From NCBI GenBank assembly GCA_900321605.1, contig ONWR01000016.1, positions 1 through 38,940 of the forward strand: DNA of 38,940 bases, written 5' to 3'. The notes under the pieces were generated by a model. That model saw only the letters and a program-made list of their open reading frames with translations. It was not told the origin of the DNA and did not search any database. The DNA is from an uncultured Bacteroidales bacterium (GTDB taxonomy: Bacteria; Bacteroidota; Bacteroidia; Bacteroidales; Paludibacteraceae). Each line of letters starts with the position of its first letter. Position 1 is the first letter of the stretch. Shown one piece after another: positions 8,072 to 16,187 of this stretch. The translations under genes were made by a program, and so were the position numbers.

Positions 8072-8966
8072 GCGAATCATAATTTGGTTAGGCGTCATGG
8101 CGGTACTCACCATGCTCGCCATGGGCGCATGGATAGCGGTCAACGGCAACTCGCAAACGACGGAAGGACTCAAATGGTTGCAGTTCTTTCAGACCGTAGG
8201 TACCTTCCTGCTGCCACCTATCATCTGCGCATGGTTCTGGAGTGATAACCATCGTCCTTTCGAGTGGTTGAAACTCAACAAAAGAGCTGACGGAGGATCT
8301 TTCGTTTTAGCGATAGGCATCATGGTGTGTGCTATTCCGGCTATCAATCTCTTAGCCGACCTCAACAACCGTATCGAATTGCCGGATTCTCTCGATTTCA
8401 TCGAAGAAAAACTGCGTGCCATGGAGGCGTCCGCTGCCGTGCTGACGGAGCGATTCTTGCAGACGGATACCATCGGCGGACTGTTCATAAACATCGGTCT
8501 GATGGCGCTTCTGCCTGCTCTTTCAGAGGAACTCACGTTCCGTGGTACGCTCCAACAGACTCTTGCAGACGGTCAGAAACCCACTACCGCCATCTGGGTG
8601 ACCGCTTTCATCTTCTCGGCAATACATATGCAGTTCTACGGATTCATCCCGAGGATGCTGATGGGAGCGATGTTCGGTTATATGTTCGTCTGGACCGGCA
8701 GTCTCTGGATACCGATGGTGATGCATTTTGTCAACAACAGTCTTGCGGTGCTCTTCTATTATTTTTGGGGACAGTCCGATGCCGGTCAGTCCGTGCCGGA
8801 GACAAAAAATATCGCCGACACGATCGGTGCCGGCGATACATGGTGGATAGGCGTTCTCAGCCTCCTTATTACATGTCTGGGTCTACTAAGATTCTACCGC
8901 AGAACTCGCACACGAGGATTTTCTTGCGCGTGCGGATATCCAACTGACGCTGTGCAGGGATCTTAG
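8058..8966 (+). CDS. CPBP family intramembrane metalloprotease (CAAX/Rce1-like)
   Basis: 302 residues with about eight hydrophobic segments. The family signature is present: EELTFRG (E157, E158, R162), then FSAIH (H190) and MHFVNN (H223, N227), the residues thought to bind the catalytic metal in Rce1-type proteases. The start ATG lies inside the end of the sirtuin gene, so translation is probably coupled. Its last 98 bases overlap the convergent Zn-ribbon gene. The last 30 residues, after the final membrane helix, are Arg- and Cys-rich and are simply the antisense of that gene, so they may have no function. Substrate unknown; the family includes prenyl-protein proteases and bacteriocin-immunity proteins. 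Confidence 0.88.
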   Translation: MRIFKRIIIWLGVMAVLTMLAMGAWIAVNGNSQTTEGLKWLQFFQTVGTFLLPPIICAWFWSDNHRPFEWLKLNKRADGGSFVLAIGIMVCAIPAINLLADLNNRIELPDSLDFIEEKLRAMEASAAVLTERFLQTDTIGGLFINIGLMALLPALSEELTFRGTLQQTLADGQKPTTAIWVTAFIFSAIHMQFYGFIPRMLMGAMFGYMFVWTGSLWIPMVMHFVNNSLAVLFYYFWGQSDAGQSVPETKNIADTIGAGDTWWIGVLSLLITCLGLLRFYRRTRTRGFSCACGYPTDAVQGS

Positions 8967-9603
8967 CGTGGCAACCACCGCAGGAGTCACGCTCCACCTT
9001 TACTACTGCCAAACCATTACGTGCGTTCTTACGAATACGGTTGAAGGCTGCCAGCAGACGCTCGTCAATCTTTTTCGACAGATCAGCTGCTTTGAGCATC
9101 AACGACTCCATCTCAGCTTTGGTCTCTGCTAAGATCTGATCCAACTCCGAACGTTTCTGGTTCAAGTCCACCGTACGCTCTTCAATCATTTTGGTGGTGC
9201 TGGTTTTGTCTGCGATACGAGCCTCTAACTCCTGCGTGAAGTGTTTGATCTTACGCTGCGAAGCCTCGATCTCCAGCTCCTGATACTCGATCTCTTTGTT
9301 CAGGTTGTCGAACTCGCGGTTGTTACGAACGGAGTTCTGCTGCTCTTTGTAGCGCGAGATAGACGCATTCGCGTTCTCGGTACGTACGCGGTGATCGGAG
9401 ATTTGGGTCTCACACTCTTTGATCTCATTCTCGATATTGGTCAGACGGGTCTTCAGACCTTCCACTTCGTCCGACATATCTTTCACTTCTTGGGGCAATT
9501 CGCCTGCCAGAATTCGCAACTCGTCGATCTTTGTATCCACTTGCTGCAAGTCGTAGAGCGCTTTGAGCTTGTCCTCTACGGTTAGTTCTTTTACTCTTGC
9601 CAT
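8869..9603 (-). CDS. Zn-ribbon coiled-coil protein (COG1579 family)
   Basis: 244 residues. Residues about 10-195 are heptad-rich coiled coil. The C-terminus carries a C4 zinc ribbon: C208-G-G-C211 and C232-E-F-C235. The family is annotated as a possible nucleic-acid-binding protein and is often next to nif3-like genes, as here; its role is not established. It is the third gene of the minus-strand unit DUF5606, nif3-like, Zn-ribbon. The stop codon (plus TTA, 8869-8871) lies inside the convergent protease gene. The second CxxC pair is encoded within that 98-base overlap, so the overlap cannot be trimmed from this side. Confidence 0.85.
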   Translation of the reverse strand: MARVKELTVEDKLKALYDLQQVDTKIDELRILAGELPQEVKDMSDEVEGLKTRLTNIENEIKECETQISDHRVRTENANASISRYKEQQNSVRNNREFDNLNKEIEYQELEIEASQRKIKHFTQELEARIADKTSTTKMIEERTVDLNQKRSELDQILAETKAEMESLMLKAADLSKKIDERLLAAFNRIRKNARNGLAVVKVERDSCGGCHAKIPAQRQLDIRTRKKILVCEFCGRILVDPDM

Positions 9604-9613
9604 AATATAGTTG

Positions 9614-9673
9614 TTTAATTTTTAATTCTTAATTCTGAAATCTTAATTCTGAAATCTTAATTCTGAATTCTTA
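9614..9673. repeat. 7-base tandem repeat in nif3-COG1579 spacer
   Basis: Alternating heptamers TTAATTC and TGAAATC/TGAATTC on the plus strand, about eight units, preceded by TTTAATT copies. The array fills the 53-base spacer and continues through the stop codon into the last codons of the nif3-like gene, which it encodes (R-I-Q-N-stop). Confidence 0.7.
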
Positions 9674-10439
9674 CTTGAATCGCCGTTCTGTCTTGCTCGC
9701 TGATGATACATCTCAGTCCTATTGGCTCCAATATATCCCGGAATATCTCCCGTGCATGCCTCTCGGAGTACCAATGGTCGATGTCAAGCAGTCCGATCCG
9801 TCCTTCTGCGTCTTGGAACTCATGGTATTTGCAATCGGCAGTGATATACACATCGGCGCCCTGTCGGATAGCTTCATCGATAAATTCAGCCCCCGAACCA
9901 CCGCATAAAGCTACGGTTTCAACGGAACTTTTCGCCGCACGCGTGTATCGCACGTACGTACAATTTAGTGTATCGTGTACATGCGTGATAAAAGCATCAT
10001 ACTCCATCGCCTTAGGCAACCGTCCAATGACGCCCAAACCGGTCTCAGGACTTTCTCCCAGCACCAATATCCTGTAGTCTTGTATTCCCAATTTATCTGC
10101 CAGACGAGTATTGATGCCGCCGATGACGCTATCCAAACTGGTATGGGCGCTATAGATAGCGATATTATGCTTGATCGCTATCTCCACCACACGCGCCTGC
10201 GGCGTCTGACCGCAGAGTTGTTTAAGACCATGAAAAAGAAGGGGATGGTGACTGATGATCAGTTGACAACCACATATAATAGCCTCATTGACCACATCCT
10301 CCGTGATGTCTGTGGTCAAGAGAACGGACTCTATGTCACGTCCTGTGTCACCTACCTGCATTCCCGAGTTATCCCATTTCTCTTGGGCACTCCGTGGCGC
10401 TACAGATTCTATGCTATGGATAATCTCCCTGAGGAGCAC
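9657..10439 (-). CDS. Nif3-like dinuclear metal-centre hexameric protein (DUF34)
   Basis: 260 residues, family NIF3/YbgI/YqfO. Members form toroidal hexamers with two metals per subunit; the biochemical role is debated (GTP cyclohydrolase I type 2 annotations are common). Metal-ligand motifs are visible: SHHPLLFHG (H64, H65), then SAHTSLD (H99, D103), and D-x-D-H-W-Y-S-E near the C-terminus. The start is GTG at 10439, directly abutting the TAA stop of DUF5606 (no spacer), and no better in-frame start is visible. Its last codons lie in a tandem repeat. It shares an operon with the Zn-ribbon protein, a common pairing. Confidence 0.9.
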   Translation of the reverse strand: MLLREIIHSIESVAPRSAQEKWDNSGMQVGDTGRDIESVLLTTDITEDVVNEAIICGCQLIISHHPLLFHGLKQLCGQTPQARVVEIAIKHNIAIYSAHTSLDSVIGGINTRLADKLGIQDYRILVLGESPETGLGVIGRLPKAMEYDAFITHVHDTLNCTYVRYTRAAKSSVETVALCGGSGAEFIDEAIRQGADVYITADCKYHEFQDAEGRIGLLDIDHWYSERHAREIFRDILEPIGLRCIISEQDRTAIQVRIQN

Positions 10440-10856
10440 TTATTCTTTTTCTTCAGCTTCTTCTTGGATGCTGAAATCGGTAATACCTGCTTTTACAAGG
10501 ATGTTGTACCATTGAATCAGTTTACGGATGTCAGAAGGATAAACGCGGTCTCGATCCCAGTTAGGCAGCACCTCGTCAAACCAAGCCTGCAACTCTGCAT
10601 TGCTTGCTTTCTTCGGATCCATGGCTACCGGCTTCAAACCCTCTTTCTTGCCTGCATTGGTCAGCACTTCGCTTAACGAGATATCATCTGCGTCCGTGAA
10701 CATCGACACATCGCTCAGCGCTACGATCTTATCACGCGCATAGGTCGGCATACGTTTACCGTCCACCAGACTCTCTACAATCAGCATGTTGTTGCCGCGA
10801 CTTACCAATTTATACAAACCCGGTTTACCGGTAATAGCAAGAATTTCTCTTAACAT
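10440..10856 (-). CDS. DUF5606 domain protein
   Basis: 138 residues beginning MLREILAITGKPGLYKL, with a central K-R-M-P-T-Y-A-R and an acidic tail (E-E-E-A-E-E-K-E). It matches my recollection of DUF5606, a small conserved Bacteroidota protein with no known function. There is no signal peptide or membrane segment, so it is likely cytosolic. It is the first gene of a minus-strand operon, with its promoter at 10885-10916 and 28 bases of leader before the ATG. The stop codon touches the GTG of the nif3-like gene. Confidence 0.8.
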   Translation of the reverse strand: MLREILAITGKPGLYKLVSRGNNMLIVESLVDGKRMPTYARDKIVALSDVSMFTDADDISLSEVLTNAGKKEGLKPVAMDPKKASNAELQAWFDEVLPNWDRDRVYPSDIRKLIQWYNILVKAGITDFSIQEEAEEKE

Positions 10857-10884
10857 AATTATATTCAGTTTTCAAAATCGGGTG

Positions 10885-10916
10885 CAAAGGTACAACAAAA
10901 TTTTCAAATATGCAAG
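10885..10916 (-). promoter_or_regulatory. Promoter of DUF5606 operon
   Basis: Read on the minus strand: -33 CTTG (10916-10913), 20 bases, -7 TACCTTTG (10892-10885), then CACCCGAT. The bases TTTTGTTG before the -7 match the tdk and metG promoters. Confidence 0.75.
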
Positions 10917-10945
10917 TATTTGACCAAAATAAATCGTTTTTGACA

Positions 10946-10963
10946 CGTATTTTGATAAATACG
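10946..10963. promoter_or_regulatory. Possible operator palindrome between divergent promoters
   Basis: CGTATTT, TGAT, AAATACG: a perfect 7-bp inverted repeat between the DUF5606 promoter and the uxaB promoter, about 77 bases upstream of the uxaB -33 element. It has the form of a dimeric repressor site and could serve hexuronate control. No regulator gene is present in the window, so this is a guess. Confidence 0.3.
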
Positions 10964-11039
10964 CATAAAGTTCGCGTGCTTGCGTAGGTGTACGAAAATG
11001 TGGAAAAATTGACGGAAATGACGCAAAGTGACGCGCGCA

Positions 11040-11071
11040 CTTGCGTACATCGTTTTTTTTTAGTAACTTTG
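11040..11071 (+). promoter_or_regulatory. Promoter of uxaB-uxaA
   Basis: -33 CTTG (11040-11043), 20 bases, -7 TAACTTTG (11064-11071), followed by CACCGCAAAA. It places the transcript start near 11078 and supports the ATG at 11122. Confidence 0.75.
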
Positions 11072-11121
11072 CACCGCAAAACATACGCACGTTAATTTTT
11101 AATCATTTAATACTTAAAACT

Positions 11122-12609
11122 ATGGCAAAAAAGGCTTTGAACAAGTGGACCGCGCCGAAGAGCGTCGCTCCCGAGAAAATCATTCAGTTTGGTGAAGGTA
11201 ACTTCCTCCGCGCTTTCGTGGACTGGATTGTATGGAACATGAACGCAAAAACCAACTTCAACGGTTCGGTAGCTGTTGTACAGCCTATTGAAAAAGGTAT
11301 GGTAGAGTGGCTCAATGGACAGGACTGCTTGTATCATGTGAATCTGCAGGGTCGTTTGAAAGGTGAGGCTGTGAACTCCTTGGAGCGTATCGACGTCATC
11401 AGCCGCGCCCTCAACCCATACACCCAAAACTGGGCATTCATGGCGCTCGCTGAGCAGCCGGAAATCCGTTTCGTCATCTCTAACACCACCGAGGCTGGTA
11501 TCACTTTTGATGACAGCTGTAAGTTCACCGACGCTCCCGCTTCTTCCTATCCGGGTAAGCTCGTACAGCTCCTCTTCCGCCGTTATAAGACCTTCAACGG
11601 CGATCCGACCAAGGGTCTGATCTTCATGCCGTGTGAGTTGATCTTCCTCAACGGTCACCACCTCAAGGATTGTATCCGTAAGTACATCGAGTTGTGGAAA
11701 AATGACTTCGGAGCTGACTACGCTGGATTCAAAGAGTGGTTCGAGAAATACAACTACGTTTGCGCTACCCTCGTGGATCGTATCGTACCGGGATTCCCGC
11801 GCAAGGACATCGCTGAGATTCAGGAGAAAGTAGGTTACAACGACAATCTCGTTGTACAGGCTGAGATCTTCCACCTCTGGGTAATCGAGAAACCGGAGAA
11901 TATGTCGATTGCTGAGCTCGAGGCTGAGTTCCCGGCTAACAAAGCCGGTTTGAATGTCCTCATCGCTGAGAGCGAAAAACCGTACCACGAGCGTAAGGTG
12001 ACCCTCCTCAACGGCCCGCATACCGTTCTTTCACCGGTTACCTACCTCTCCGGTGTGAACATCGTTCGCGATGCTTGCAACCACGAGATCCTCGGTAAGT
12101 ACATCCACAAAGTGATGTTCGATGAGCTCCTCGAGACGCTCAACCTGCCGAAGGACGAACTGAAGGCTTACGGCGAATCCGTACTCGAGCGTTTCAACAA
12201 CCCGTACGTAGATCACCAAGTGACCTCTATCATGCTGAACTCCTTCCCGAAATTCGAGACCCGCGACCTGCCGGGCTTGAAGGTGTACTTAGAGCGCAAG
12301 GGCGAGCTGCCGAAGGGTCTCGTGCTCGGTCTGGCTGCTATCATCGAGTACTACAAGGGCGGTGTTCGCGAGGACGGCGCTCCGATCCAGCCGAACGATG
12401 CACAGGAGATCATGGATCTCTTGAAAGACCTTTGGGCTACCGGCGATACCCGCAAGGTGGCAGAAGGTGTACTGGGCGCTACCGACATCATCTGGAAAGA
12501 GAGTAAAGAGGACCTCAACAAGATCCCGGGTCTGACCGACATGGTGGTTAAATTCCTCGATGAAATCGCAGCAAAAGGCATGCTCGAAACCGTTAAAACA
12601 ATTTTATAA
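11122..12609 (+). CDS. uxaB: Tagaturonate reductase (altronate oxidoreductase)
   Basis: 495 residues from ATG 11122. An in-frame ATG at 11041 exists, but it lies upstream of the -7 element and cannot be in the transcript. The enzyme reduces D-tagaturonate to D-altronate with NADH in galacturonate breakdown. The family (mannitol dehydrogenase-type long-chain reductases) is recognised by I-I-Q-F-G-E-G-N-F-L-R-A-F near the N-terminus, V-I-S-N-T-T-E-A-G-I, and K-x-x-L-L-N-G-P-H-T in the middle. It is followed after 47 bases by the altronate dehydratase gene, the next step of the pathway, which supports the assignment. Uronate isomerase (uxaC) and the KDG genes are not in the window. Confidence 0.93.
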   Translation: MAKKALNKWTAPKSVAPEKIIQFGEGNFLRAFVDWIVWNMNAKTNFNGSVAVVQPIEKGMVEWLNGQDCLYHVNLQGRLKGEAVNSLERIDVISRALNPYTQNWAFMALAEQPEIRFVISNTTEAGITFDDSCKFTDAPASSYPGKLVQLLFRRYKTFNGDPTKGLIFMPCELIFLNGHHLKDCIRKYIELWKNDFGADYAGFKEWFEKYNYVCATLVDRIVPGFPRKDIAEIQEKVGYNDNLVVQAEIFHLWVIEKPENMSIAELEAEFPANKAGLNVLIAESEKPYHERKVTLLNGPHTVLSPVTYLSGVNIVRDACNHEILGKYIHKVMFDELLETLNLPKDELKAYGESVLERFNNPYVDHQVTSIMLNSFPKFETRDLPGLKVYLERKGELPKGLVLGLAAIIEYYKGGVREDGAPIQPNDAQEIMDLLKDLWATGDTRKVAEGVLGATDIIWKESKEDLNKIPGLTDMVVKFLDEIAAKGMLETVKTIL

Positions 12610-12615
12610 TCCTTC

Positions 12616-12647
12616 GTAATTACGAAATTACGTAATGACGTAATCCC
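12616..12647. repeat. 8-base tandem repeat in uxaB-uxaA spacer
   Basis: Octamers GTAATTAC, GAAATTAC, GTAATGAC, GTAATCCC fill the spacer between uxaB and uxaA. Confidence 0.65.
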
Positions 12648-12656
12648 GAAAGAATT

Positions 12657-14138
12657 ATGACCAATATTCTTAAAATCAATCCGGCGGATAATGTGGTGGT
12701 AGCAATACAACCGCAATCCGCCGGTGCGGTTATTGAGGTGGACGGCAAGCAGATCACCGTTCTGGAGGACGTGCCCGCCGGCCACAAGATAGCCATCAAG
12801 GATCTCGCAGAGGGCGAGAACGTGATCAAGTACGGTTTCCCGATCGGGCATGCCAAAGAGGCTAAGAAAGCCGGTTCGTGGATGAACGAGAAAAACATCA
12901 AGACCAACCTTGCGGGGCTCTTGGAATACGAGTATCACCCCAAAGAGGTTGTTTTGAACATCCCCGACGAGGGACGTACGTTCATGGGTTATCGCCGCAA
13001 AGACGGTCAGGTAGGTATCCGTAACGAGGTGTGGATCATCCCGACCGTAGGTTGCGTGAACGGCATCATCGAGAAATGTGCCGAGCGCCTCCGTCAGGAG
13101 ACCGGTGCGGACAATATCTTCGCATTCAAGCATAACTACGGCTGCTCGCAGCTTGGTGACGACCACGAGAATACGAAAAAGATCCTGCGCGACATGATCC
13201 ATCACCCCAATGCAGGTGCTATCCTCGTTGTCTCGCTCGGTTGTGAGAACAACCAGCCGGATGTCTTCAAGGAGTTCTGCGGCGAGATTGACGAAGATCG
13301 TATTAAGTTCGTCACAACTCAGAAGATACAGGGCGATGAGGTAGAGTACTGCATGCCTATCCTGCGTGAGTTATACACCAAGACTCTGCATGACAAACGT
13401 GTGGAAGTGCCTCTAAGCGAGCTGCGCGTAGGTCTCAAGTGTGGCGGTTCGGACGGCTTCAGCGGCATCACCGCTAACCCGCTCCTCGGCGTACTGAGCG
13501 ATTGGCTCGTAGCCCAAGGTGGAACGACGGTTCTGACCGAAGTGCCGGAGATGTTTGGCGCAGAGACGATCTTGATGGATCGTTGCGCTAACCGCCATCT
13601 CTTCGACCAGACGGTACACCTCATCAATGATTTCAAGGACTATTTCCTCTCACACGGTGAGCCGGTCGGTGAGAACCCCTCTCCGGGTAACAAAGCCGGT
13701 GGTATCTCGACCTTGGAGGATAAAGCCCTTGGTTGCACCCAGAAATGTGGTAAGTCCCTCGTTCGTGGTGTGATGGCTTACGGAGAGCGTCTCCAAGTGA
13801 AAGGTCTGAACCTGCTTTCTGCTCCGGGTAACGACCTCGTTGCTTCGACCGCTTTGGCTTCCTGCGGATGTCACATGGTGCTCTTTACCACCGGTCGCGG
13901 TACGCCGTTCGGCACCTATGTACCGACCATGAAGATCTCTACCAACTCGGCGCTCTATAACAACAAACCGAACTGGATTGATTTCAACGCCGGTGTTATC
14001 GCCGAAGGCGAACCGATGGAGCAGGTAGCTAAACGCTTTGCGGACTACGTCATCGAGGTGGCTAATGGTGCCAAGACTAATAACGAGAAGAACGGTTATC
14101 ACGAGATCTCCATCTTTAAGAATGGTGTAACGCTCTAA
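12657..14138 (+). CDS. uxaA: Altronate dehydratase
   Basis: 493 residues, full length for the UxaA family. It dehydrates D-altronate to 2-keto-3-deoxy-D-gluconate. An N-terminal SAF-type domain spans about residues 10-85. The main domain has the conserved G-Y-R-R-x-D-G-Q-V-G-I-R-N segment, T-V-G-C-V-N, H-x-Y-G-C-S-Q, S-L-G-C-E-N-N and L-K-C-G-G-S-D-G-F-S-G. The conserved Cys and His residues probably bind iron. It is the second gene of the uxaB-uxaA operon and ends at the hairpin at 14155. Confidence 0.93.
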   Translation: MTNILKINPADNVVVAIQPQSAGAVIEVDGKQITVLEDVPAGHKIAIKDLAEGENVIKYGFPIGHAKEAKKAGSWMNEKNIKTNLAGLLEYEYHPKEVVLNIPDEGRTFMGYRRKDGQVGIRNEVWIIPTVGCVNGIIEKCAERLRQETGADNIFAFKHNYGCSQLGDDHENTKKILRDMIHHPNAGAILVVSLGCENNQPDVFKEFCGEIDEDRIKFVTTQKIQGDEVEYCMPILRELYTKTLHDKRVEVPLSELRVGLKCGGSDGFSGITANPLLGVLSDWLVAQGGTTVLTEVPEMFGAETILMDRCANRHLFDQTVHLINDFKDYFLSHGEPVGENPSPGNKAGGISTLEDKALGCTQKCGKSLVRGVMAYGERLQVKGLNLLSAPGNDLVASTALASCGCHMVLFTTGRGTPFGTYVPTMKISTNSALYNNKPNWIDFNAGVIAEGEPMEQVAKRFADYVIEVANGAKTNNEKNGYHEISIFKNGVTL

Positions 14139-14154
14139 ACAGAGTTTGTACCAG

Positions 14155-14190
14155 CGAAAAAAATCGCTCCTTATCGGGGCGATTTTTTCG
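14155..14190. terminator. Bidirectional terminator after uxaA
   Basis: CGAAAAAAATCGC pairs with GCGATTTTTTCG around CTCC/GGGG and a short loop. It has A- and T-tracts on both sides, so it can end uxaA (plus) and the small minus-strand transcript coming from 14448. Confidence 0.75.
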
Positions 14191-14410
14191 TATTAGTACT
14201 CACTACTATTAGAAGATCAACTGTGCTAATAGGTATGCCACTCGCCTTCTCCGTTACCTTATCTATCTGAATACCGGCGTCAGCGAGCTGCTGGGCTGAG
14301 ATCATCACGCCATCGACCAGTTCTACCGGCTCTGCGCCCTTGATAGCTTTGATTGTATCGTAGTCAGGCAGCAGATTCGGGAAGATAGCAAAATTGATGA
14401 TGAGCAGCAA
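14171..14410 (-). pseudogene. Possible relic of a TonB-plug-like protein
   Basis: An open minus-strand frame with a TTG start at best. The middle reads V-E-L-V-D-G-V-M-I-S-A-Q-Q-L, and the end L-L-I-V-V-S-T-N-T-K-K. This is reminiscent of the V-D-G-V ... G-V-I-x-I-T-T-K-K pattern at the plug domain of TonB receptors and of BlaR1-type C-termini. The nearest ATG (minus strand, 14432) is in another frame and reaches a stop after about 35 codons; a one-base shift near the GCGCATTGC segment would join the two. The stop codon lies inside the terminator hairpin. A good promoter (14455-14486) and the terminator bracket the region, so it is transcribed, either as a decayed gene or as a roughly 290-base RNA. 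Confidence 0.3.
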
Positions 14411-14454
14411 TGCGCCATCATGATTAACATAGGTATATAGATTTAAATCCGCCG

Positions 14455-14486
14455 TAAAATTACAAAAAATATCTCACACATGCAAA
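14455..14486 (-). promoter_or_regulatory. Minus-strand promoter for the 14171-14448 transcript
   Basis: Read on the minus strand: -33 TTTG (14486-14483) within TTTGCATGTGTGAG, 20 bases, -7 TAATTTTA (14462-14455). The last base of the -7 deviates from consensus. Predicted start near 14448. Confidence 0.5.
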
Positions 14487-14542
14487 CAAATAGTCAATTT
14501 TTTTATCTATGGTACATTTTTTTTTGAAAATGAAGCTTCTCT

Positions 14543-14574
14543 CTTGCATATTTCTCTAAAAAACAGTAACTTTG
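14543..14574 (+). promoter_or_regulatory. Promoter of comF
   Basis: -33 CTTG (14543-14546), 20 bases, -7 TAACTTTG (14567-14574), preceded by AAAAAACAG. It rules out the in-frame ATG at 14572 and fixes the comF start at 14623. Confidence 0.75.
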
Positions 14575-14622
14575 CACTCGCTTTACAAACATCATCCAAA
14601 CAAACCATTTAGAGATATACCT

Positions 14623-15384
14623 ATGCGTCTAAGATCATTCCTATTGAGCCTTTTTTACCCGCGCACGTGCCCGATGTGCGAAGAATATATAGGTGAGTGT
14701 GAGGCGGGAAAGGAGATCCCGAATGGTAGTTTGTGCCCTCAGTGTTTAGCGGAACTGCCGCGTACAGAACAAGCGGAAATACGGGAGAACCTGACAGAGA
14801 TGGCGCTTACACGTACCAATTCTCTTATCGTTCGTGATCCGGGACAACAGATGGTGAGGGTCAAGAAAGCGATGCATTTGGTGCGCGCGGCTGCTTTTCT
14901 TTTCTTTGACAAAGAGAATCCTATTCGGGACGTCGTTCATATTATGAAATATAAGGATCGTCCGGAGATTGGTTACCAACTCGGACGGCAGGCAGCGATG
15001 GAGATGCAGTACGCGGATTTCTTCGATGAAATCGACGTAATTGTACCTATGCCGCTCCATCCGAGACGTATGGATGAGAGAGGGTATAATCAATCGGAAT
15101 ATATTGCCCGAGGTATCAGTGAGGTTACCGGCATACCGGTAGATACCACCCATGTGACCCGCATCAAGAATACGCCTCAACAGGCTAAGCAGCGAGGCCG
15201 CGACCGTAAAGACAATGTAGAAGGAGCTTTTGCTGTCAATCATCCGGAGCAGATGTACCATAAGCATATTCTGTTGGTTGATGATTTGATGACTACCGGT
15301 GAAACCGCCAAATCGTGCCTCCGTGCCATGAAACGTTTTAGGGATGCTAAGTTCTCCGTCTTCGCCCTCTGCAAAGCGCGATAA
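14623..15384 (+). CDS. ComF family phosphoribosyltransferase-like protein
   Basis: 253 residues from ATG 14623; the in-frame ATG at 14572 overlaps the -7 element. The N-terminus has a zinc-ribbon-like pattern (C-P-M-C ... C-P-Q-C). The C-terminal half is a type I phosphoribosyltransferase fold with V-P-M-P-L-H-P-R-R-M-x-x-R-G-Y-N-Q-S, then the PRPP loop L-L-V-D-D-L-M-T-T-G-E-T. ComF homologues take part in DNA uptake and processing in competent bacteria; some are annotated as amidophosphoribosyltransferases. No other competence gene is nearby. It is followed by tdk, which has its own promoter. Confidence 0.88.
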   Translation: MRLRSFLLSLFYPRTCPMCEEYIGECEAGKEIPNGSLCPQCLAELPRTEQAEIRENLTEMALTRTNSLIVRDPGQQMVRVKKAMHLVRAAAFLFFDKENPIRDVVHIMKYKDRPEIGYQLGRQAAMEMQYADFFDEIDVIVPMPLHPRRMDERGYNQSEYIARGISEVTGIPVDTTHVTRIKNTPQQAKQRGRDRKDNVEGAFAVNHPEQMYHKHILLVDDLMTTGETAKSCLRAMKRFRDAKFSVFALCKAR

Positions 15385-15416
15385 ATTGACTAAAAAGATA
15401 GAATGAGTACAAAAAA

Positions 15417-15448
15417 TTTGCATATATGCAATTTTTGTTGTATCTTTG
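15417..15448 (+). promoter_or_regulatory. Promoter of tdk operon
   Basis: -33 TTTG (15417-15420) inside TTTGCATATATGCAA, 20 bases, -7 TATCTTTG (15441-15448), then CACCCGC. TTTTTGTTG precedes the -7 element. Confidence 0.8.
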
Positions 15449-15476
15449 CACCCGCATCAATAATAACTAAACACAT

Positions 15477-16064
15477 ATGTATTCAGAACGAGACAGAAAA
15501 GGCCCGTCGCTCCGACGCGGATCCATTGAAGTAGTGTGCGGTTCGATGTTCTCCGGCAAGACGGAAGAACTCATCCGCCGCATGAAACGCGCTAAGTTTG
15601 CCAAACTACGTGTAGAGATTTACAAACCCGCTATCGATGTGCGTTATAGCGAGGAGGATGTAGTCAGCCATGACCGCAATGTGATTCAATCTACACCGGT
15701 GGACAGCAGCCAGAATATCCTGCTGATGGTCGATGATATCGATGTCGTGGGTATTGACGAGGCGCAGTTCTTCGATATGGGTATTGTGGATGTATGCCGG
15801 CAGTTGGCGGATCGTGGTATCCGCGTGATCTGTGCCGGTCTGGATATGGACTTCAAGGGCGTACCTTTCGGTCCGATGCCAGCCCTGATGGCGATTGCTG
15901 ATGATGTATATAAGACACATGCTATCTGCGTCAATTGCGGAGACTTAGCTTGGGTGAGCCATCGTCTCGTAGCTTCCGACAAACGTGTGCTGCTTGGCGA
16001 AACGGACAGCTATGAACCCCTCTGCCGTGAGTGCTATAACAAAGCCGTGGCTTTGGAAGGTTAA
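15477..16064 (+). CDS. tdk: Thymidine kinase (type II)
   Basis: 195 residues. Phosphorylates thymidine to dTMP in the salvage route. Visible: P-loop GSMFSGKT (22-29), the DEAQ box with catalytic Glu95, and the structural zinc site C151-x-x-C154 and C183-x-x-C186. The length is typical. It has its own promoter at 15417. priA and a nucleoside kinase gene follow in the same direction without an obvious promoter, so a tdk-priA-kinase transcript is likely, ended by the hairpin at 19171. Confidence 0.95.
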   Translation: MYSERDRKGPSLRRGSIEVVCGSMFSGKTEELIRRMKRAKFAKLRVEIYKPAIDVRYSEEDVVSHDRNVIQSTPVDSSQNILLMVDDIDVVGIDEAQFFDMGIVDVCRQLADRGIRVICAGLDMDFKGVPFGPMPALMAIADDVYKTHAICVNCGDLAWVSHRLVASDKRVLLGETDSYEPLCRECYNKAVALEG

Positions 16065-16092
16065 TGGCGAAAGGTTAGTGGATTAGGGGTTA

Positions 16093-16160
16093 GAGGATGA
16101 GAGGATGAGAGGATGAGAGGATGAAAGGAATATGGGATATTAATTTTTAATTTTTAATTT
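16093..16160. repeat. 8-base and 7-base tandem repeats in tdk-priA spacer
   Basis: Four perfect copies of GAGGATGA (16093-16124), followed by two TTTTTAA heptamers (16144-16157). Degenerate GGTTAGTGG-like copies start directly at the tdk stop codon. Confidence 0.75.
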
Positions 16161-16187
16161 TGATTTATCACCTACATTGATATCATA

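Noticed and set aside
8327-8947. 206-codon plus-strand frame inside the CPBP gene
   Set aside because: Wrong-frame translation, rich in Arg/His/Ser, with no motif; the CPBP frame has the family signature.
10825-11090. Minus-strand frames between DUF5606 and uxaB
   Set aside because: They cover the two divergent promoters and have no recognisable sequence.
16093-16160. CRISPR-like array
   Set aside because: Units are 7-8 bases with no spacers; this is a simple tandem repeat like those in other spacers.
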